The position numbers were made by a program, and so were the translations under genes. From positions 1-64,000 of the forward strand of contig NZ_JAFMST010000005.1 in the NCBI RefSeq assembly GCF_017916275.1: a stretch of DNA of 64,000 nt, written 5' to 3'. Position 1 is the stretch's first letter. Every line of letters starts with the position of its first letter. The DNA comes from Rubellimicrobium arenae. Its GTDB lineage: Bacteria; Pseudomonadota; Alphaproteobacteria; Rhodobacterales; Rhodobacteraceae. Under the pieces are notes generated by a model. It saw only the letters and a list, made by a program, of their open reading frames with translations. It searched no databases and had not been told where the DNA came from. Below are positions 17,094-27,063 of this stretch, piece after piece.

Positions 17094-18923
17094 CTAGTTG
17101 GCAACCGGCGACGGCGCAGCAGGCGACGAGCCGACATCCGCATCCGTCCTGGGAGGGTGGCCTCCAAAGACGGCAAGGGGCCGCGCATCGTCCCACCAGG
17201 GCTGCACGCCATCCCGGAATGCCTCGACCGCGAGCGATCGTGGGTTGTCCCCGGCGAAGGCGCTCTCCCACAGCCCCCAACTGCCGTATCGGCTCGGCAC
17301 CCCGAAATCCGAGAACTGCGCCATCAGCGTGCCGCCCGCGTTGCGCCAGGTTTCCAGGTAGCGTCGGTAGAGGTCGCCCATCTCGGGCCGGTTCGCCAGG
17401 GTCACGAGGAAGTGGGTGCGGTCCAGGTCTTCCTCGCCGCCGAACAGGCCCGCCAAGTCGACGATATGCTGGCCTCCCTCATAGGCCTCGAGACGCCAGC
17501 CGAGGCTGCGGGCAACCTCGGCGTGATGGGCTATGCTGGATGGCAGGTTCACGATGCTGTCCGGTGCCGGGCCGTCGGCCACATAGTCAAGAGCCTCCTG
17601 GATCCCCCCTTCAGCTTCGGAGGTCCAGTCAGCCACCTGGTCGATCATGTCTTCGGAGCCGATGGTGCCTCCGAAGTAGGGGGCGACGGCATAGACGTGG
17701 AACGGGGCATCCCGGGGCGGTGTGCCGCCCTGAGCCACATAGGCCGGCGCATCGAGAGCATAGGCCTCCAGTCCCAACCAGCCGAACTGGGTGGAGAAGA
17801 CATTGAGAGCCCGAGTGCCGGCCTCCTCTCCGAAAACGTCGGCGACGATGCGCGCCATCTCGGCCGCCCTCATTCCATACCATTGCATCCATCCGCCTTC
17901 CGCCTCCTCGCCCCAGGCTTCGACGGCTTTCTGCTGGACCCAGCTGGCCTGGGCGAACCCCCAGTTCCAGACCTCGTTGGAATACTCGAAGCGCGCCACA
18001 AGTCCGGGGTCGAGGTGGTCGCGGACATAGGTCGCCAAGTGCCGAATGTAGTCATCATCCGCCTGGTGGGGGATCGTGAACCACGGATCCGCGCCGACCT
18101 GGTTGGCCAGCGCCACCATCATGTCGACCGAAGCCCCCCCGCCATGTTCGTAGGACGCCTGCGAGGCCGCCCCGATCGGCGTGGTATCGGCCCAGGATTG
18201 CAGTTCGGAGTTGTTGGTGTTCATCCAGTCCATGAAACGCAGGACCCGGAAATTCTCGATCTTCTCTATGAAGGCGGGATTGAAGATCAGCCCGTCATCC
18301 AGCAGGGGCCCGTCGTCCTGATAATAGATTCGTATATCGCGGATGTAGTCCCCGGAATGCTTCGGATCGGTGCTGGTGATCGAAATCCATGACGTATCGC
18401 CTTCGAGAGCGAACACGATCCGGTGGTCCGACTGGTCGAGGACGCGCACGCCCCCTCCGATCTCCAGGCTGCCTTCGCCTTTCCAGTCGACCACATACGA
18501 ACCCTTCCGCAGGTAGTTCCCTGCCGTCGTCCAGACTGTCGACACCCGTTCGAAGGGCGCGGGCGATCCGTCGCGGGTCAGGCGGCGCACCCAGCCGTGC
18601 TCGTCCAGGTCCAGCAATCCGGCCTCGCCCGTATCCCAGGTGCCCTGCGTCTGGGTGAACCAGGGGCGGGACATCTTGAACAGGTCGATGAACGGAAACT
18701 CGGTCGACCAGTCGTTGAGGCTGGAAAGGTTGGTGCCCAGGGAAGGGCCCTCCGCGACCGCGCGGTTCGACGTGGCAGGCGTTGCCTGCACCGTTTCCAC
18801 GGGTCGGCTCTTGATGGCCTCCTGCGGCAACGGCTGTTCCGCGGGCGCGGCCCCGACCCAAAGATAGACGGCGGCCGCCAGCAGACCGAGGAGAGCCACG
18901 ACATAAGGAGCAACACGACGCAT
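17094..18923 (-). CDS. membrane-anchored putative glycoside hydrolase (clan GH-A-like) with N-terminal beta domain
   Basis: 609 residues from the chosen ATG, which directly precedes the hydrophobic anchor MRRVAPYVVALLGLLAAAVY; an alternative ATG lies 78 nt upstream. After a linker comes a domain of about 130 residues rich in beta strands (ARWT-free, with TTAGNYLRKGSYVVDWKGEG), then a TIM-barrel-like region. FRVLRFMDWMN starts the barrel, EYSNEVWNWG carries an Asn-Glu pair like the acid/base of clan GH-A, and LEAYEGGQHIVD may hold the nucleophile glutamate. Such proteins are often annotated as cellulose-binding. It is probably exported and tethered to the inner membrane, acting on a polysaccharide. 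The divergent neighbour is a Wzy-like membrane protein, which supports an exopolysaccharide role. The substrate is unknown. Confidence 0.65.
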   Translation of the reverse strand: MRRVAPYVVALLGLLAAAVYLWVGAAPAEQPLPQEAIKSRPVETVQATPATSNRAVAEGPSLGTNLSSLNDWSTEFPFIDLFKMSRPWFTQTQGTWDTGEAGLLDLDEHGWVRRLTRDGSPAPFERVSTVWTTAGNYLRKGSYVVDWKGEGSLEIGGGVRVLDQSDHRIVFALEGDTSWISITSTDPKHSGDYIRDIRIYYQDDGPLLDDGLIFNPAFIEKIENFRVLRFMDWMNTNNSELQSWADTTPIGAASQASYEHGGGASVDMMVALANQVGADPWFTIPHQADDDYIRHLATYVRDHLDPGLVARFEYSNEVWNWGFAQASWVQQKAVEAWGEEAEGGWMQWYGMRAAEMARIVADVFGEEAGTRALNVFSTQFGWLGLEAYALDAPAYVAQGGTPPRDAPFHVYAVAPYFGGTIGSEDMIDQVADWTSEAEGGIQEALDYVADGPAPDSIVNLPSSIAHHAEVARSLGWRLEAYEGGQHIVDLAGLFGGEEDLDRTHFLVTLANRPEMGDLYRRYLETWRNAGGTLMAQFSDFGVPSRYGSWGLWESAFAGDNPRSLAVEAFRDGVQPWWDDARPLAVFGGHPPRTDADVGSSPAAPSPVAN

Positions 18924-19550
18924 ACACGACTCCAGCAACTCCCGGCACATTCCGGGTCGGGACTGTTCACTCGCCAGAACGGCCAGGGACCTGGCAGACA
19001 CGCCGGACCGTCTGTGGTGGCATGAAGAGCCGATCGCCTTGCCGTTCGCCGCGCGAATCCTAACGCGGCCTTGGGCGCGGCGTCACGAGGTCTTGCATGT
19101 CGGAGACATGGTCCGCGCAGCACGTTTCTCCCATCGGGGAGAACGACCCGGCACCGAGAGCGGGGCACAGTGGGCGAAGAGAGAAATCCAGCGGCGACAC
19201 TCGCCTGATCAACGGTCTCCATGCCATGGGACTTCATGGCCGTTGGCCCGGCAGGGGCGTGTCGGCACCTTTGGACGATCCACCGACCGTCCGACCGGCA
19301 GCATCCCGACCGAGGGATTCCCGGGGATCCAGGGTCGTCTCCGTTCTGCGCCAACAGAACCTCCGGGACTGAAACCAAGGGCCTTTCCATAATTGGCGGC
19401 GATGGCCGTTGGCGAACGAGGTTCCTGCCCAATGATTCTGCCCTGACCGGATCATGCGAAGTGGCACAAAGGCAAATTGCCTAGTTTCGAGAAAGAGGCT
19501 CTGATAGACCGATATGTAACCAATCTATCCGACACTGCGCAGGAAGATCG
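18924..19550. other. non-coding divergent spacer between glycosidase and Wzy-like genes
   Basis: About 630 nt with no convincing coding text in any frame. The only structured element seen is the inverted repeat at 19470-19482, described separately. The stretch 19430-19530 is less GC-rich than its surroundings, as expected for a promoter region. No RNA gene or terminator was recognised. Confidence 0.5.
19470..19505 (+). promoter_or_regulatory. inverted repeat overlapping a candidate promoter of the Wzy-like gene
   Basis: 19470-19482 reads AGGCAA-A-TTGCCT, perfect 6-bp arms around one base. TTGCCT (19477-19482) could also serve as a -35 box, with TCTGAT at 19500-19505 as -10 after 17 nt. A repressor bound to the repeat would cover the -35 box. 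The gene starts 45 nt after the -10. Promoter boxes match the consensus in four of six positions each, so the call is tentative. Confidence 0.35.
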
Positions 19551-20969
19551 ATGTCTCCGAACGCGTTCGCGTATCTGGCCTTGCTCGTCTGGCCTGTCGC
19601 GTCGTTCGCGATGTTCCGCTTCATGGGGCCGCGTCATGGGCTGCTCGCCTGCATCATCGGGGGCTACCTCCTGCTGCCTCCCCTGCCGACAAGCTTTGAG
19701 CTGCCCGCCCTGCCAAGCCTGAACAAGCACACGATCCCGGCCTTTTCCGCGCTCGTCATCTGTCTTGCCCTGTTCCTGCCCGTGAAGGACCTTCTCCCGA
19801 GGGGGCCCATGGCCCGCGTGCTCCTGGGGGCCTGCTTCCTCAGCTCCCTGGTCACTCTGGTCCTGAACATGGATCCTCTGCTCTGGGGATCGTTCTGGGT
19901 CACGGGGATGCGGATCCCGGAGGTGGTCCCGAACACGCTAGCGCTTCTGGCAGAGCTGCTGCCCTTCCTCCTCGGGCGTGCCCTTCTCAAGGGCGAGGCC
20001 GGCCTGCGGGAATTCCTGTGGGCCATCGCCATCGCGACGTTCGCCTATTCCTTCCCCATGCTGGTCGAGGTCCGGCTGAGCCCCCAGATCAACACCTGGG
20101 TCTATGGCTTCTTCCAGCACGACTTCGGCCAGATGATGCGCGGGAGCGGCTTCCGGCCCATCGTGTTCCTTTATCACGGACTCTGGGTCGCGTTCCTGAC
20201 CGCCACAGCCATCCTGGCCGCCGCCACCATCGTCCGGTCCGGCTCCAGGAAGGCCGTGTTCGCCCTGTTCCTGGTCGTCTGGCTGCTGGCCGTTCTGGTG
20301 CTCTGCAAGTCGATGGCATCGCTGATCTATGCGCTCCTCGGGCTGCCTGTGATCCTGTTGTTCTCGCCCCGGATGCAGATCAATCTCGCGGCGATCATTG
20401 CCGTGCTGCTGCTGTTCTACCCGGCCCTTCGCTACAGCGGCGTCATTCCGACGGACTACATGGTGCAGACGGCCGAACGGGTCAGTGCCGATCGGGCGCA
20501 GTCTCTCGAGTTCCGGTTCGACAACGAGGACAGCCTTCTCGCGCGGGCCATGGAACGCCCGCTCTTCGGATGGGGAGGATGGGGCCGCAACCAGATCCGG
20601 GAGGCCGACAGCGGTCGGATCACCTCGGTCACCGACGGTCTCTGGGTCATCCTCATAGGGGTGAACGGCATCGTCGGCTATATCGCGAAGATGGGGCTCC
20701 TCTGCCTGCCCATCCTGTTGACATGGCGCCGACGAAAGCAGTCCGTGCCCCCTCTCGCGGCCGGAGGAATGCTGATCCTGGCCATCAACCTGGTCGACAT
20801 GATCCCCAACGCGACCCTGACGCCCCTGACCTGGCTTGCTGCGGGGGCATTGCTCAGCTGGGCCGAGCAGCCGTCGGCATCGCAGGGGATGGCCCCGGTC
20901 CCGGCCCGGCCGCTCCTGCCGGTCGTCCTGGGAGGGGCGCCCCGCGGGGGCATTCGGACCGTCCTCTGA
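19551..20969 (+). CDS. Wzy/O-antigen ligase-like polytopic membrane protein
   Basis: 472 residues with roughly eleven to twelve hydrophobic segments. The layout resembles O-antigen polymerase/ligase proteins: a larger soluble loop (about residues 300-350) contains SLEFRFDNEDSLLARAMERP and LFGWGGWGRNQIR, which recalls the R-x-x-x-W-x-x-A and G.G.G region of WaaL/Wzy loops. These proteins polymerise or ligate polysaccharide repeat units at the periplasmic face. ATG at 19551 follows AGGAAG. No glycosyltransferase or export gene stands beside it, so its pathway is not defined here. Assignment rests on topology and the loop motif. Confidence 0.6.
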   Translation: MSPNAFAYLALLVWPVASFAMFRFMGPRHGLLACIIGGYLLLPPLPTSFELPALPSLNKHTIPAFSALVICLALFLPVKDLLPRGPMARVLLGACFLSSLVTLVLNMDPLLWGSFWVTGMRIPEVVPNTLALLAELLPFLLGRALLKGEAGLREFLWAIAIATFAYSFPMLVEVRLSPQINTWVYGFFQHDFGQMMRGSGFRPIVFLYHGLWVAFLTATAILAAATIVRSGSRKAVFALFLVVWLLAVLVLCKSMASLIYALLGLPVILLFSPRMQINLAAIIAVLLLFYPALRYSGVIPTDYMVQTAERVSADRAQSLEFRFDNEDSLLARAMERPLFGWGGWGRNQIREADSGRITSVTDGLWVILIGVNGIVGYIAKMGLLCLPILLTWRRRKQSVPPLAAGGMLILAINLVDMIPNATLTPLTWLAAGALLSWAEQPSASQGMAPVPARPLLPVVLGGAPRGGIRTVL

Positions 20970-21019
20970 ACCCGGGATCGATCTGCCGGCCAGGAGGACG
21001 CAGCTCGCGTCTCCCCGGT

Positions 21020-21045
21020 CCCGAAGACTACGGCCGCCCTTCGGG
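21020..21045. terminator. weak hairpin in convergent gap between Wzy-like gene and mrpG
   Basis: CCCGAAG (21020-21026) pairs with CTTCGGG (21039-21045) around a 12-nt loop. It lies in the 81-nt gap between two convergent genes, where a bidirectional terminator is expected. There is no T run on either side, so function is uncertain. Confidence 0.3.
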
Positions 21046-21050
21046 TCGGA

Positions 21051-21428
21051 TCAAGGGAGCTGCTCGTCCGGATTATCCGGCGCCCCGGCCGGCGGCGGAG
21101 CGGCGTCGAGCCCCTCGATCCGGTCGCGGTGCAGGGCCGCACGGCCCAGGAGCATCAAGGTGACGGGCGTCGTGATCATGACGAACAGGCCGATGAGAAG
21201 CTCATGGATGACCAGCCTCTTCTCGAGCCAGGTGAACAGGATGGCCGAGGCGAGAACGATGCCCAGAGTTCCCCAACTGGTTCCAAGCGTCGGGGCATGG
21301 AGCCGGTCGTAGAAGCTGGGCAGACGCACGAGCCCGATGGTGCCCAGGAGCGTGAGGCCGCTGCCCAGGACGATCAGCAGGGCCACGGGGATGGCGACCC
21401 AAAGGGGAACGGAATCCAGGTGGCTCAT
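21051..21428 (-). CDS. mrpG: Na+/H+ antiporter subunit G
   Basis: 125 residues with three membrane helices and the MnhG/PhaG motif [19 protein letters not shown]. MrpG is a small subunit of the multi-subunit Mrp (Pha, Mnh) cation/proton antiporter in the inner membrane. The C-terminus is a short acidic, proline-rich tail. It is the last gene of the minus-strand operon, and its ATG overlaps the mrpF stop by four bases. Confidence 0.93.
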   Translation of the reverse strand: MSHLDSVPLWVAIPVALLIVLGSGLTLLGTIGLVRLPSFYDRLHAPTLGTSWGTLGIVLASAILFTWLEKRLVIHELLIGLFVMITTPVTLMLLGRAALHRDRIEGLDAAPPPAGAPDNPDEQLP

Positions 21429-21706
21429 TCGATCACCTCGCCGCGAATGAGGAACTTGGCCAGTCCCACCGTGGCGACGAATCCCATGAAGCCGATGACC
21501 ATGGCGGCTTCGAAGAAGAACAGGCTGCCCGAGCGCATCCCTGTCACGATGAACAGAAGCATCGCGGTGATATAGAATGTGTCCAGTCCCAGAACCCTGT
21601 CCTGGGCCCTCGGACCCCGAAGGATGCGCAGCCCGGCCAGAGCCCCCGCAAGGGCCAGCGCGATCTGGGCAAAGCCGAGCGCAAAGGCCAGGATCGTTCC
21701 ACTCAT
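21425..21706 (-). CDS. mrpF: Na+/H+ antiporter subunit F
   Basis: 93 residues and three helices, the normal size of MrpF/PhaF. The conserved [20 protein letters not shown] segment follows the first helix. It is a structural subunit of the Mrp antiporter. It overlaps both neighbours by four bases, as expected for subunits made in fixed ratio. Confidence 0.93.
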   Translation of the reverse strand: MSGTILAFALGFAQIALALAGALAGLRILRGPRAQDRVLGLDTFYITAMLLFIVTGMRSGSLFFFEAAMVIGFMGFVATVGLAKFLIRGEVIE

Positions 21707-22191
21707 TCGAAGATCTCCAGCAGGCGGGCCTCGTAGCGGTTCTGGATCAGATCCAGCCAGTCTCCCTCGTCCACCAAGTCGAAGACATGAAGGAGCAGGA
21801 CGCCCGTCTCCGGGTCGTATTCCAGCCAGGCCGTGCCCGGGGTGGCGGTGACGATGATCGCGAGAACCGCCAGCGCGGCGGGATGACGAAGGCGGAGCGG
21901 GATGCGCAGAAAGCCGGAACGCCGCGCCCCGCCACGTCCGCCCGACAGGATGAGCCAGGCGACGGCGGCGTTCGACCTCAGGATGTCCCAGGCGACGATG
22001 CCCACGAGGCCGGGGATGGCCGTGGCGCGGCGCAGGCTGGGCCGGTCCGGCTGCAGCGCCCCCATCGCCCAGCTCGCGAGGATGGCGACGCAGGTGCCAA
22101 GCAGAAGGTGTCCGAGCGAGAAACGCGTCAGGATGAGCCAGATCAGCACGAGCCCGAACGTCAGCACCGGGTAGGGCAGGAGCCGGCTCAT
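21703..22191 (-). CDS. mrpE: Na+/H+ antiporter subunit E
   Basis: 162 residues. ATG at 22191 was chosen because [20 protein letters not shown] matches the usual MrpE start and overlaps the mrpD stop by four bases. Two N-terminal helices are followed by [16 protein letters not shown] and [20 protein letters not shown], both characteristic of MnhE/PhaE. It is part of the Mrp complex. Confidence 0.93.
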   Translation of the reverse strand: MSRLLPYPVLTFGLVLIWLILTRFSLGHLLLGTCVAILASWAMGALQPDRPSLRRATAIPGLVGIVAWDILRSNAAVAWLILSGGRGGARRSGFLRIPLRLRHPAALAVLAIIVTATPGTAWLEYDPETGVLLLHVFDLVDEGDWLDLIQNRYEARLLEIFE

Positions 22192-23831
22192 TCGGCCTCC
22201 TCCGGCTGGTCCGAGATGCGCGGCGCGAGGTTCACCCCGGTCGTGTAAACGGGGGGCGTGTGCAGCGCATGGGAGGTGGCTTCCATGTAGCGCATGATAT
22301 CGTCGGCCTCGATGGTCATCACGGCGGCGAGGATGAGGAGCCCCGCAGGGGGTCCGACCTCCAGAGCCCACACCTTCTGGGGGGCGCCTTCGGTCGTCCA
22401 GAAGACCTGCACGCCGACCCGGACGAGCCCGATCAAGGTGGCAAGGCCCGAGGCCAGCAGAAGTGCCATGAAGGTCCAGGCCCAGCCCCAGGGCACCGCC
22501 AGCCCGGTCCCGGCCAGCAGGCCGGACAGGATCGCGAACTTGCCCACGAAGCCGGCCAGCGGGGGCAGGCCCGCCAGAACCAGGAGACATCCCCCGAAGC
22601 ACAGGCTCAGCATGGCGAGGGACCCCGGAATCGCCAGACCCACTCCGGCGTCCTCATCCTCTGGCGGGTCCTCGATGCCATAGGCGTCCGCTGTCAGGGC
22701 CAGCATGGCCGCGATGTCGCCGTCCTCCCGGCTCATCGGTTCGATCAGCAGGAAGAGCGCGCTGGAGGCCAGGGTCGAGACCACCAGATAATACAGGCCG
22801 CCGGCCAGCATGGCGCTGCCGCCGTCGGCCAGGGCAAAGCCGATCACCCCCAGGACCGTGCCCGAGGAGATCAGGACGAGATGGCCCGCCATCCGCCCCA
22901 GTCCCTGGCTGCCCAGGACGCCCAGCATGCCGAAGAAGACGGTCAGCATGCCGCCCACCATCAGCACCTCGGCGCCCATGCCGACCGAGGGTCCAGCCCC
23001 CGGCCCGAACATCAGCATCGACAGCCGCAGCGCGGCGTAGACTCCGACCTTGGTCAGGATCGCGAAGATGGCCGCCACCGGGGGCGAGGCCGCCATGTAG
23101 GCCGAGGGCAGCCAGAACGACAGGGGCCACATGCCCGCCTTGACCAGGAACGCGAGGCCCAGGATGGCCGCGCCGGCATGGAGGAGCGGCCGTTCGGCGT
23201 CGGGCAGGGTCGGGATCAGCCCGGCCAGATGGGCCATGTTGAGCGTCCCCGTGACGCCGTAGATCAGGCTGACGCCGATCAGGAACATCAGCGAGGCGGT
23301 GAGGTTGACCGCGATGTAGTGCAGCCCGGCGCGGACCCGGAAGGCACCGGACCCGTGCAGGAGGAGACCGTAGGAGGCCGCCAGCAGCACCTCGAAGAAG
23401 ACGAACAGGTTGAACAGGTCGCCCGTCAGGAACGCCCCGTTGAGCCCCATGAGAAGGAACTGGAACAGCGCGTGGAAATGCTGCCCCTGCCGCTGCCAGC
23501 CCGCCAGGGAATAGACCAGCGCCGGGATCGCCAGGACGGCCACGAGGACCAGCATCATCGCCGACAGGCGGTCGAGCACCAGGACGATGCCGAAGGGCGC
23601 GGCCCAGTCCCCCAGGAGATAGAACCCCATGGCTCCGCCCTCGGCCAAGGGGCTCTGGGTGGCGCGCGCCAGCAGCTCCCAGGCGACCAGGAGCAGCGCG
23701 ACCGCCGAGCCGAAGCTGAGAACGAGCCGGGCCTTGCGCTGCCGCTCGTCGCCATAAAGCAGCATCAGCGCCCCTGCGAAGAAGGGGATGAGGATGGGCG
23801 CGATGAGGAGATGCTCGGGCGAGACCGTCAC
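22188..23831 (-). CDS. mrpD: Na+/H+ antiporter subunit D (NuoM/N-like)
   Basis: 547 residues with about fourteen helices of the proton-conducting antiporter family related to complex I subunits. Family marks are [20 protein letters not shown], containing the key helix-5 glutamate, then [18 protein letters not shown] and [14 protein letters not shown] with conserved lysines. The start is GTG at 23831 ([17 protein letters not shown]), overlapping the mrpC stop by four bases; an upstream extension has no family support. It translocates protons in the Mrp antiporter. Confidence 0.93.
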   Translation of the reverse strand: MTVSPEHLLIAPILIPFFAGALMLLYGDERQRKARLVLSFGSAVALLLVAWELLARATQSPLAEGGAMGFYLLGDWAAPFGIVLVLDRLSAMMLVLVAVLAIPALVYSLAGWQRQGQHFHALFQFLLMGLNGAFLTGDLFNLFVFFEVLLAASYGLLLHGSGAFRVRAGLHYIAVNLTASLMFLIGVSLIYGVTGTLNMAHLAGLIPTLPDAERPLLHAGAAILGLAFLVKAGMWPLSFWLPSAYMAASPPVAAIFAILTKVGVYAALRLSMLMFGPGAGPSVGMGAEVLMVGGMLTVFFGMLGVLGSQGLGRMAGHLVLISSGTVLGVIGFALADGGSAMLAGGLYYLVVSTLASSALFLLIEPMSREDGDIAAMLALTADAYGIEDPPEDEDAGVGLAIPGSLAMLSLCFGGCLLVLAGLPPLAGFVGKFAILSGLLAGTGLAVPWGWAWTFMALLLASGLATLIGLVRVGVQVFWTTEGAPQKVWALEVGPPAGLLILAAVMTIEADDIMRYMEATSHALHTPPVYTTGVNLAPRISDQPEEAE

Positions 23832-24172
23832 AGGTTGCGCTCCTGCCCGTCGACATGGTCCGTGCCGCTGAACCCGCGCGAGGCGATCATCACGACAAGA
23901 AAGAGCGCCGTGGTGGCGAAGCTGATGACGATGGCCGTCAGGACTAGGGCCTGGGGGATCGGGTCCGCATAGGCGTCGGGGTTGACGAACCCGCCCTTGG
24001 GCATGATCGCAGGGGCCCCCACGGTCAGGCGCCCCATGGCGAAGATGAACAGGTTGACCGCATAGGACAGCAGGCAGAGCCCGACGATGACCTGGAACGT
24101 GCGGGGTCGCATCAGGAGCCAAGCGCCCGAGGCGGCCAAGATGCCGATGGCGGCGGACAGGACGATTTCCAT
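23828..24172 (-). CDS. mrpC: Na+/H+ antiporter subunit C (NuoK-like)
   Basis: 114 residues with three helices, related to complex I NuoK. The family motif TFQVIVGLCLLSYAVNLFIF and DPIPQALVLTAIVISFATTA are both present. It is a subunit of the Mrp antiporter. It overlaps mrpD by four bases and shares one base with the stop of mrpA. Confidence 0.95.
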   Translation of the reverse strand: MEIVLSAAIGILAASGAWLLMRPRTFQVIVGLCLLSYAVNLFIFAMGRLTVGAPAIMPKGGFVNPDAYADPIPQALVLTAIVISFATTALFLVVMIASRGFSGTDHVDGQERNL

Positions 24173-27063
24173 CAGGCGGCCTCCTCCTGTTCGCGGGCGG
24201 GCGCCTCGTCATGGGCGCGGGTGCGGGCCGAGCGGAGCGACTGGTGCGCGATCGCGATCAGCATCAGGATCGTGGCGCCCACGACCACCCCGAAGACGCC
24301 CAGGTCGAAGATCATGGCCGTCGCCGCCGGCACTTCGCCGATCAGCGGAAGGTTCACGTACTGCGCATGGGCCGTCAGGAACGGATAGCCGAAGACCCAG
24401 GAGCCGATCCCCGTTCCCCCGGCCGTCAGCAGGCCGAAGCCCATCCAGCGCGCCGGCAAGACGGTGAGCTGCGACTCCACGAGCCGGACATGGGTGGCGA
24501 GGTACTGGAGCAGGAAGGCAATCGCCAGGGTGACCCCCGCGGAGAAGCCGCCGCCCGGCAGGTCATGCCCTCTGAGGAAGAGGTAGGCCGACAGGACGAT
24601 CATGACCGGGAACATCCACTGCATGATGACCGCGGGCACCATCATGTAGTCGCTCAGTGGCCGGGCCTCCGGAGCCACCTGCTGTTCGGGGGGGCCCGCG
24701 CTTTCGGTGGCGGGGCGGAATCGTCGGAGCAGCGCGAACACCGACAGGGCCACGATGACCAGGACCGTGATCTCGCCGAAGGTGTCGAAGGCCCGGAAGT
24801 CCACGAGGATGACGTTGACCACGTTCGTCCCGCCACCTTCCGAGTAGGCGTTGCGCAGGAACCAGTCCCCCACGGTCGCAAGCTGTGGCCGGGTCATCAC
24901 CATGAAGGCGATCGCCGACATCGCGGCCCCGAAGACCAGGGCGATCACGAGGTCGCGGCCCCGCCGGATGCGCGCGGCCCGCAGCTGGTCGCCCGGGATC
25001 TCGGCCAGCCTCTTGGGGAGCCAGCGAAGGCCCAGGAGAAGAAGGACCGTCGTGACGATCTCGACCAGGAGCTGCGTCACCGCAAGGTCCGGCGCGGAGA
25101 ACCAGGCAAAGGTGAGGCAGGTGACCAGGCCGGCGCCTCCCAGGAGCACCAGCGCCGCAAAGCGGTGATACTTGGCCTGCCACGCGGCGGCGATGGCGCA
25201 GGATGCGCCGACGATCCACATGACCAGGAAGCCCGGGTTGAGCTCGGTCGGGCCGAGCCGGGGCGGCGTCCCGGCCGAGCCCCACATCATGTAGACCGTC
25301 CCCGCGATGGCCAGCAGCACGATCAGCCGGAGCTGCGGCTGAAGCCGATCCGGCCCGACCAGCCGCAGCAGGCGACGCGGCCCGGTCCAGGTGGCAACCA
25401 GCATCACTCGCTCATAGAAGCGCTGAGCCTGGATCCTGTGGACCAGGGGCGGGCCTTCGGGGCCGTTCTGGATGGCGCGCGCGAAGACCAGATAAAGGCC
25501 TGCGCCCAGGACCATGGCGATCAGGCTCATGATCAGGGGCGTATTGAACCCATGCCAGACCGCGACGCTGTAATAGGGCATGTCCGCCCCCAGCACCGAC
25601 CGCGCGGCCATGTTCAGCGTGGGGCCAAGCGTGAGGCCCGGGATGATCCCGACCACGAGGCAGATCAGGACCAGGAGCTCGACGGGACGCCGCATCCATG
25701 TCACCGGCTCGTGGGGCGTCTTCGGCAGGTCGACGGGTGGCGGCCCGAAGAACACCGTCATGATGAAGCGCATCGAATAGGCCACCGAAAAGACGCTGGC
25801 CAACGTCGCGATGTAGGGCAGCGAGTCGTCGAGCCAGGTCCCGTTGTGCCACTCGACGGCTTCGGCAAAGAACATCTCCTTGGACAGGAAGCCGTTGAGC
25901 AGCGGCACCCCCGCCATCGCGAATGCCGCCACGATGGCCAGGCTTCCCGTCGCGGGCATCAGCCGGATCAGCCCGCTGAGCCGACGCATGTCGCGCGTCC
26001 CTGTCTCATGGTCGATGATGCCGGCTGCCATGAACAGGGAGGCCTTGAAGACCGCATGGTTCGCGATGTGGAAGATGGCCGCGACGATCGCCCCGTTGCT
26101 TCCGATCCCGGCAAGCGCCGTGATCAGGCCCAGGTGACTGATCGTCGAATAGGCCAGCAGGCCCTTGAGATCGTGCCGGAACAGGGCGATCACCGCGCCG
26201 AAGAGAAGGGTCGCCATTCCGATCCCGGTCACCGTGAAGAACCAGGCCTCGGTTCCTCCAAGCGCGGGCGAGAACCGGACGAGCAGGAAGACCCCCGCCT
26301 TCACCATGGTGGCCGAATGGAGGAAAGCTGACACCGGCGTCGGCGCCGCCATCGCGTTCGGCAGCCAGAAATGGAACGGAACCTGGGCGGACTTGGTGAA
26401 GGCCGCAATCAGGAACAGGGCCAGGGTCACGCCATAAAGCGGATGCGACCGGATCTGGCTCCCTTCCGCCAGCACTCCGTCCAGGTCATAGGTGCCCGCG
26501 ATCTGTCCCAGGAGCAGCATCGCCGCCAGGAGGCAGAGCCCTCCGGCCGCGGTCACCACCAGCGCCATCCGGGCGCCATCCCGGGCCGCCGGGCTACGCT
26601 GCCAATACCCGATCAGCAGGAAGGAGATGAGGCTCGTGAGTTCCCAGAACACCACGAGCATGATGAGGTTGCCCGATGTCAGCAGGCCAACCATGGCCCC
26701 GGCGAAGGCTAGGATGGACGCGAAGAACTTCGGCGAAGGATCTGATTTCGCCAGATAATACCGCGCATAGAGGACGACCAGCACGCCGATCCCCAGCACC
26801 AGCGTCACGAAAAGCCACGCAAAGCCGTCAAGCCGGAAGACAAGATCAAGGCCGAGCGACGGCACCCAGGAGATCGCGTACCGCAGCACCTCGCCCTCGG
26901 CCACGGGCCGGTGGACCGCTGCAAGGATCAGCAGGCCGGCAAACATGATCAGGCCCGACAGCCAGGCCGTGCCGTTCCGGGCGCCCGTCGGCATCGTGGC
27001 CGCGATCACCGAGCCCGCAAAGGGCAGAAGGACGAGAAGAAGGATCAGGTTCGGTTCAGCCAT
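24172..27063 (-). CDS. mrpA: Na+/H+ antiporter subunit A fused to subunit B (MrpAB/PhaAB)
   Basis: 963 residues. Residues 1 to about 780 are MrpA: an N-terminal NuoL-like antiporter core with ELTSLISFLLIGYW, MKAGVFLLVRF-like lysine helices and HATMVKAG, then the MrpA-specific C-terminal helices and the MbhD/MbhE-type segment. The last about 170 residues are MrpB (SAYLFLRGHDLPGGGFSAGV, then VNLPLIGEVPAATAMIFDLG). In many bacteria mrpB is a separate gene; the fused PhaAB form is common in alphaproteobacteria. The complex exchanges Na+ or K+ for protons and supports pH and salt tolerance. First gene of the operon, starting with ATG at 27063. Confidence 0.93.
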   Translation of the reverse strand: MAEPNLILLLVLLPFAGSVIAATMPTGARNGTAWLSGLIMFAGLLILAAVHRPVAEGEVLRYAISWVPSLGLDLVFRLDGFAWLFVTLVLGIGVLVVLYARYYLAKSDPSPKFFASILAFAGAMVGLLTSGNLIMLVVFWELTSLISFLLIGYWQRSPAARDGARMALVVTAAGGLCLLAAMLLLGQIAGTYDLDGVLAEGSQIRSHPLYGVTLALFLIAAFTKSAQVPFHFWLPNAMAAPTPVSAFLHSATMVKAGVFLLVRFSPALGGTEAWFFTVTGIGMATLLFGAVIALFRHDLKGLLAYSTISHLGLITALAGIGSNGAIVAAIFHIANHAVFKASLFMAAGIIDHETGTRDMRRLSGLIRLMPATGSLAIVAAFAMAGVPLLNGFLSKEMFFAEAVEWHNGTWLDDSLPYIATLASVFSVAYSMRFIMTVFFGPPPVDLPKTPHEPVTWMRRPVELLVLICLVVGIIPGLTLGPTLNMAARSVLGADMPYYSVAVWHGFNTPLIMSLIAMVLGAGLYLVFARAIQNGPEGPPLVHRIQAQRFYERVMLVATWTGPRRLLRLVGPDRLQPQLRLIVLLAIAGTVYMMWGSAGTPPRLGPTELNPGFLVMWIVGASCAIAAAWQAKYHRFAALVLLGGAGLVTCLTFAWFSAPDLAVTQLLVEIVTTVLLLLGLRWLPKRLAEIPGDQLRAARIRRGRDLVIALVFGAAMSAIAFMVMTRPQLATVGDWFLRNAYSEGGGTNVVNVILVDFRAFDTFGEITVLVIVALSVFALLRRFRPATESAGPPEQQVAPEARPLSDYMMVPAVIMQWMFPVMIVLSAYLFLRGHDLPGGGFSAGVTLAIAFLLQYLATHVRLVESQLTVLPARWMGFGLLTAGGTGIGSWVFGYPFLTAHAQYVNLPLIGEVPAATAMIFDLGVFGVVVGATILMLIAIAHQSLRSARTRAHDEAPAREQEEAA

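Noticed and set aside
24211-26331. Long plus-strand open frame (706 codons) opposite mrpA
   Set aside because: Low-complexity text rich in Arg, Gln, His, Asp and Glu, the usual antisense shadow of a hydrophobic protein gene; no motif.
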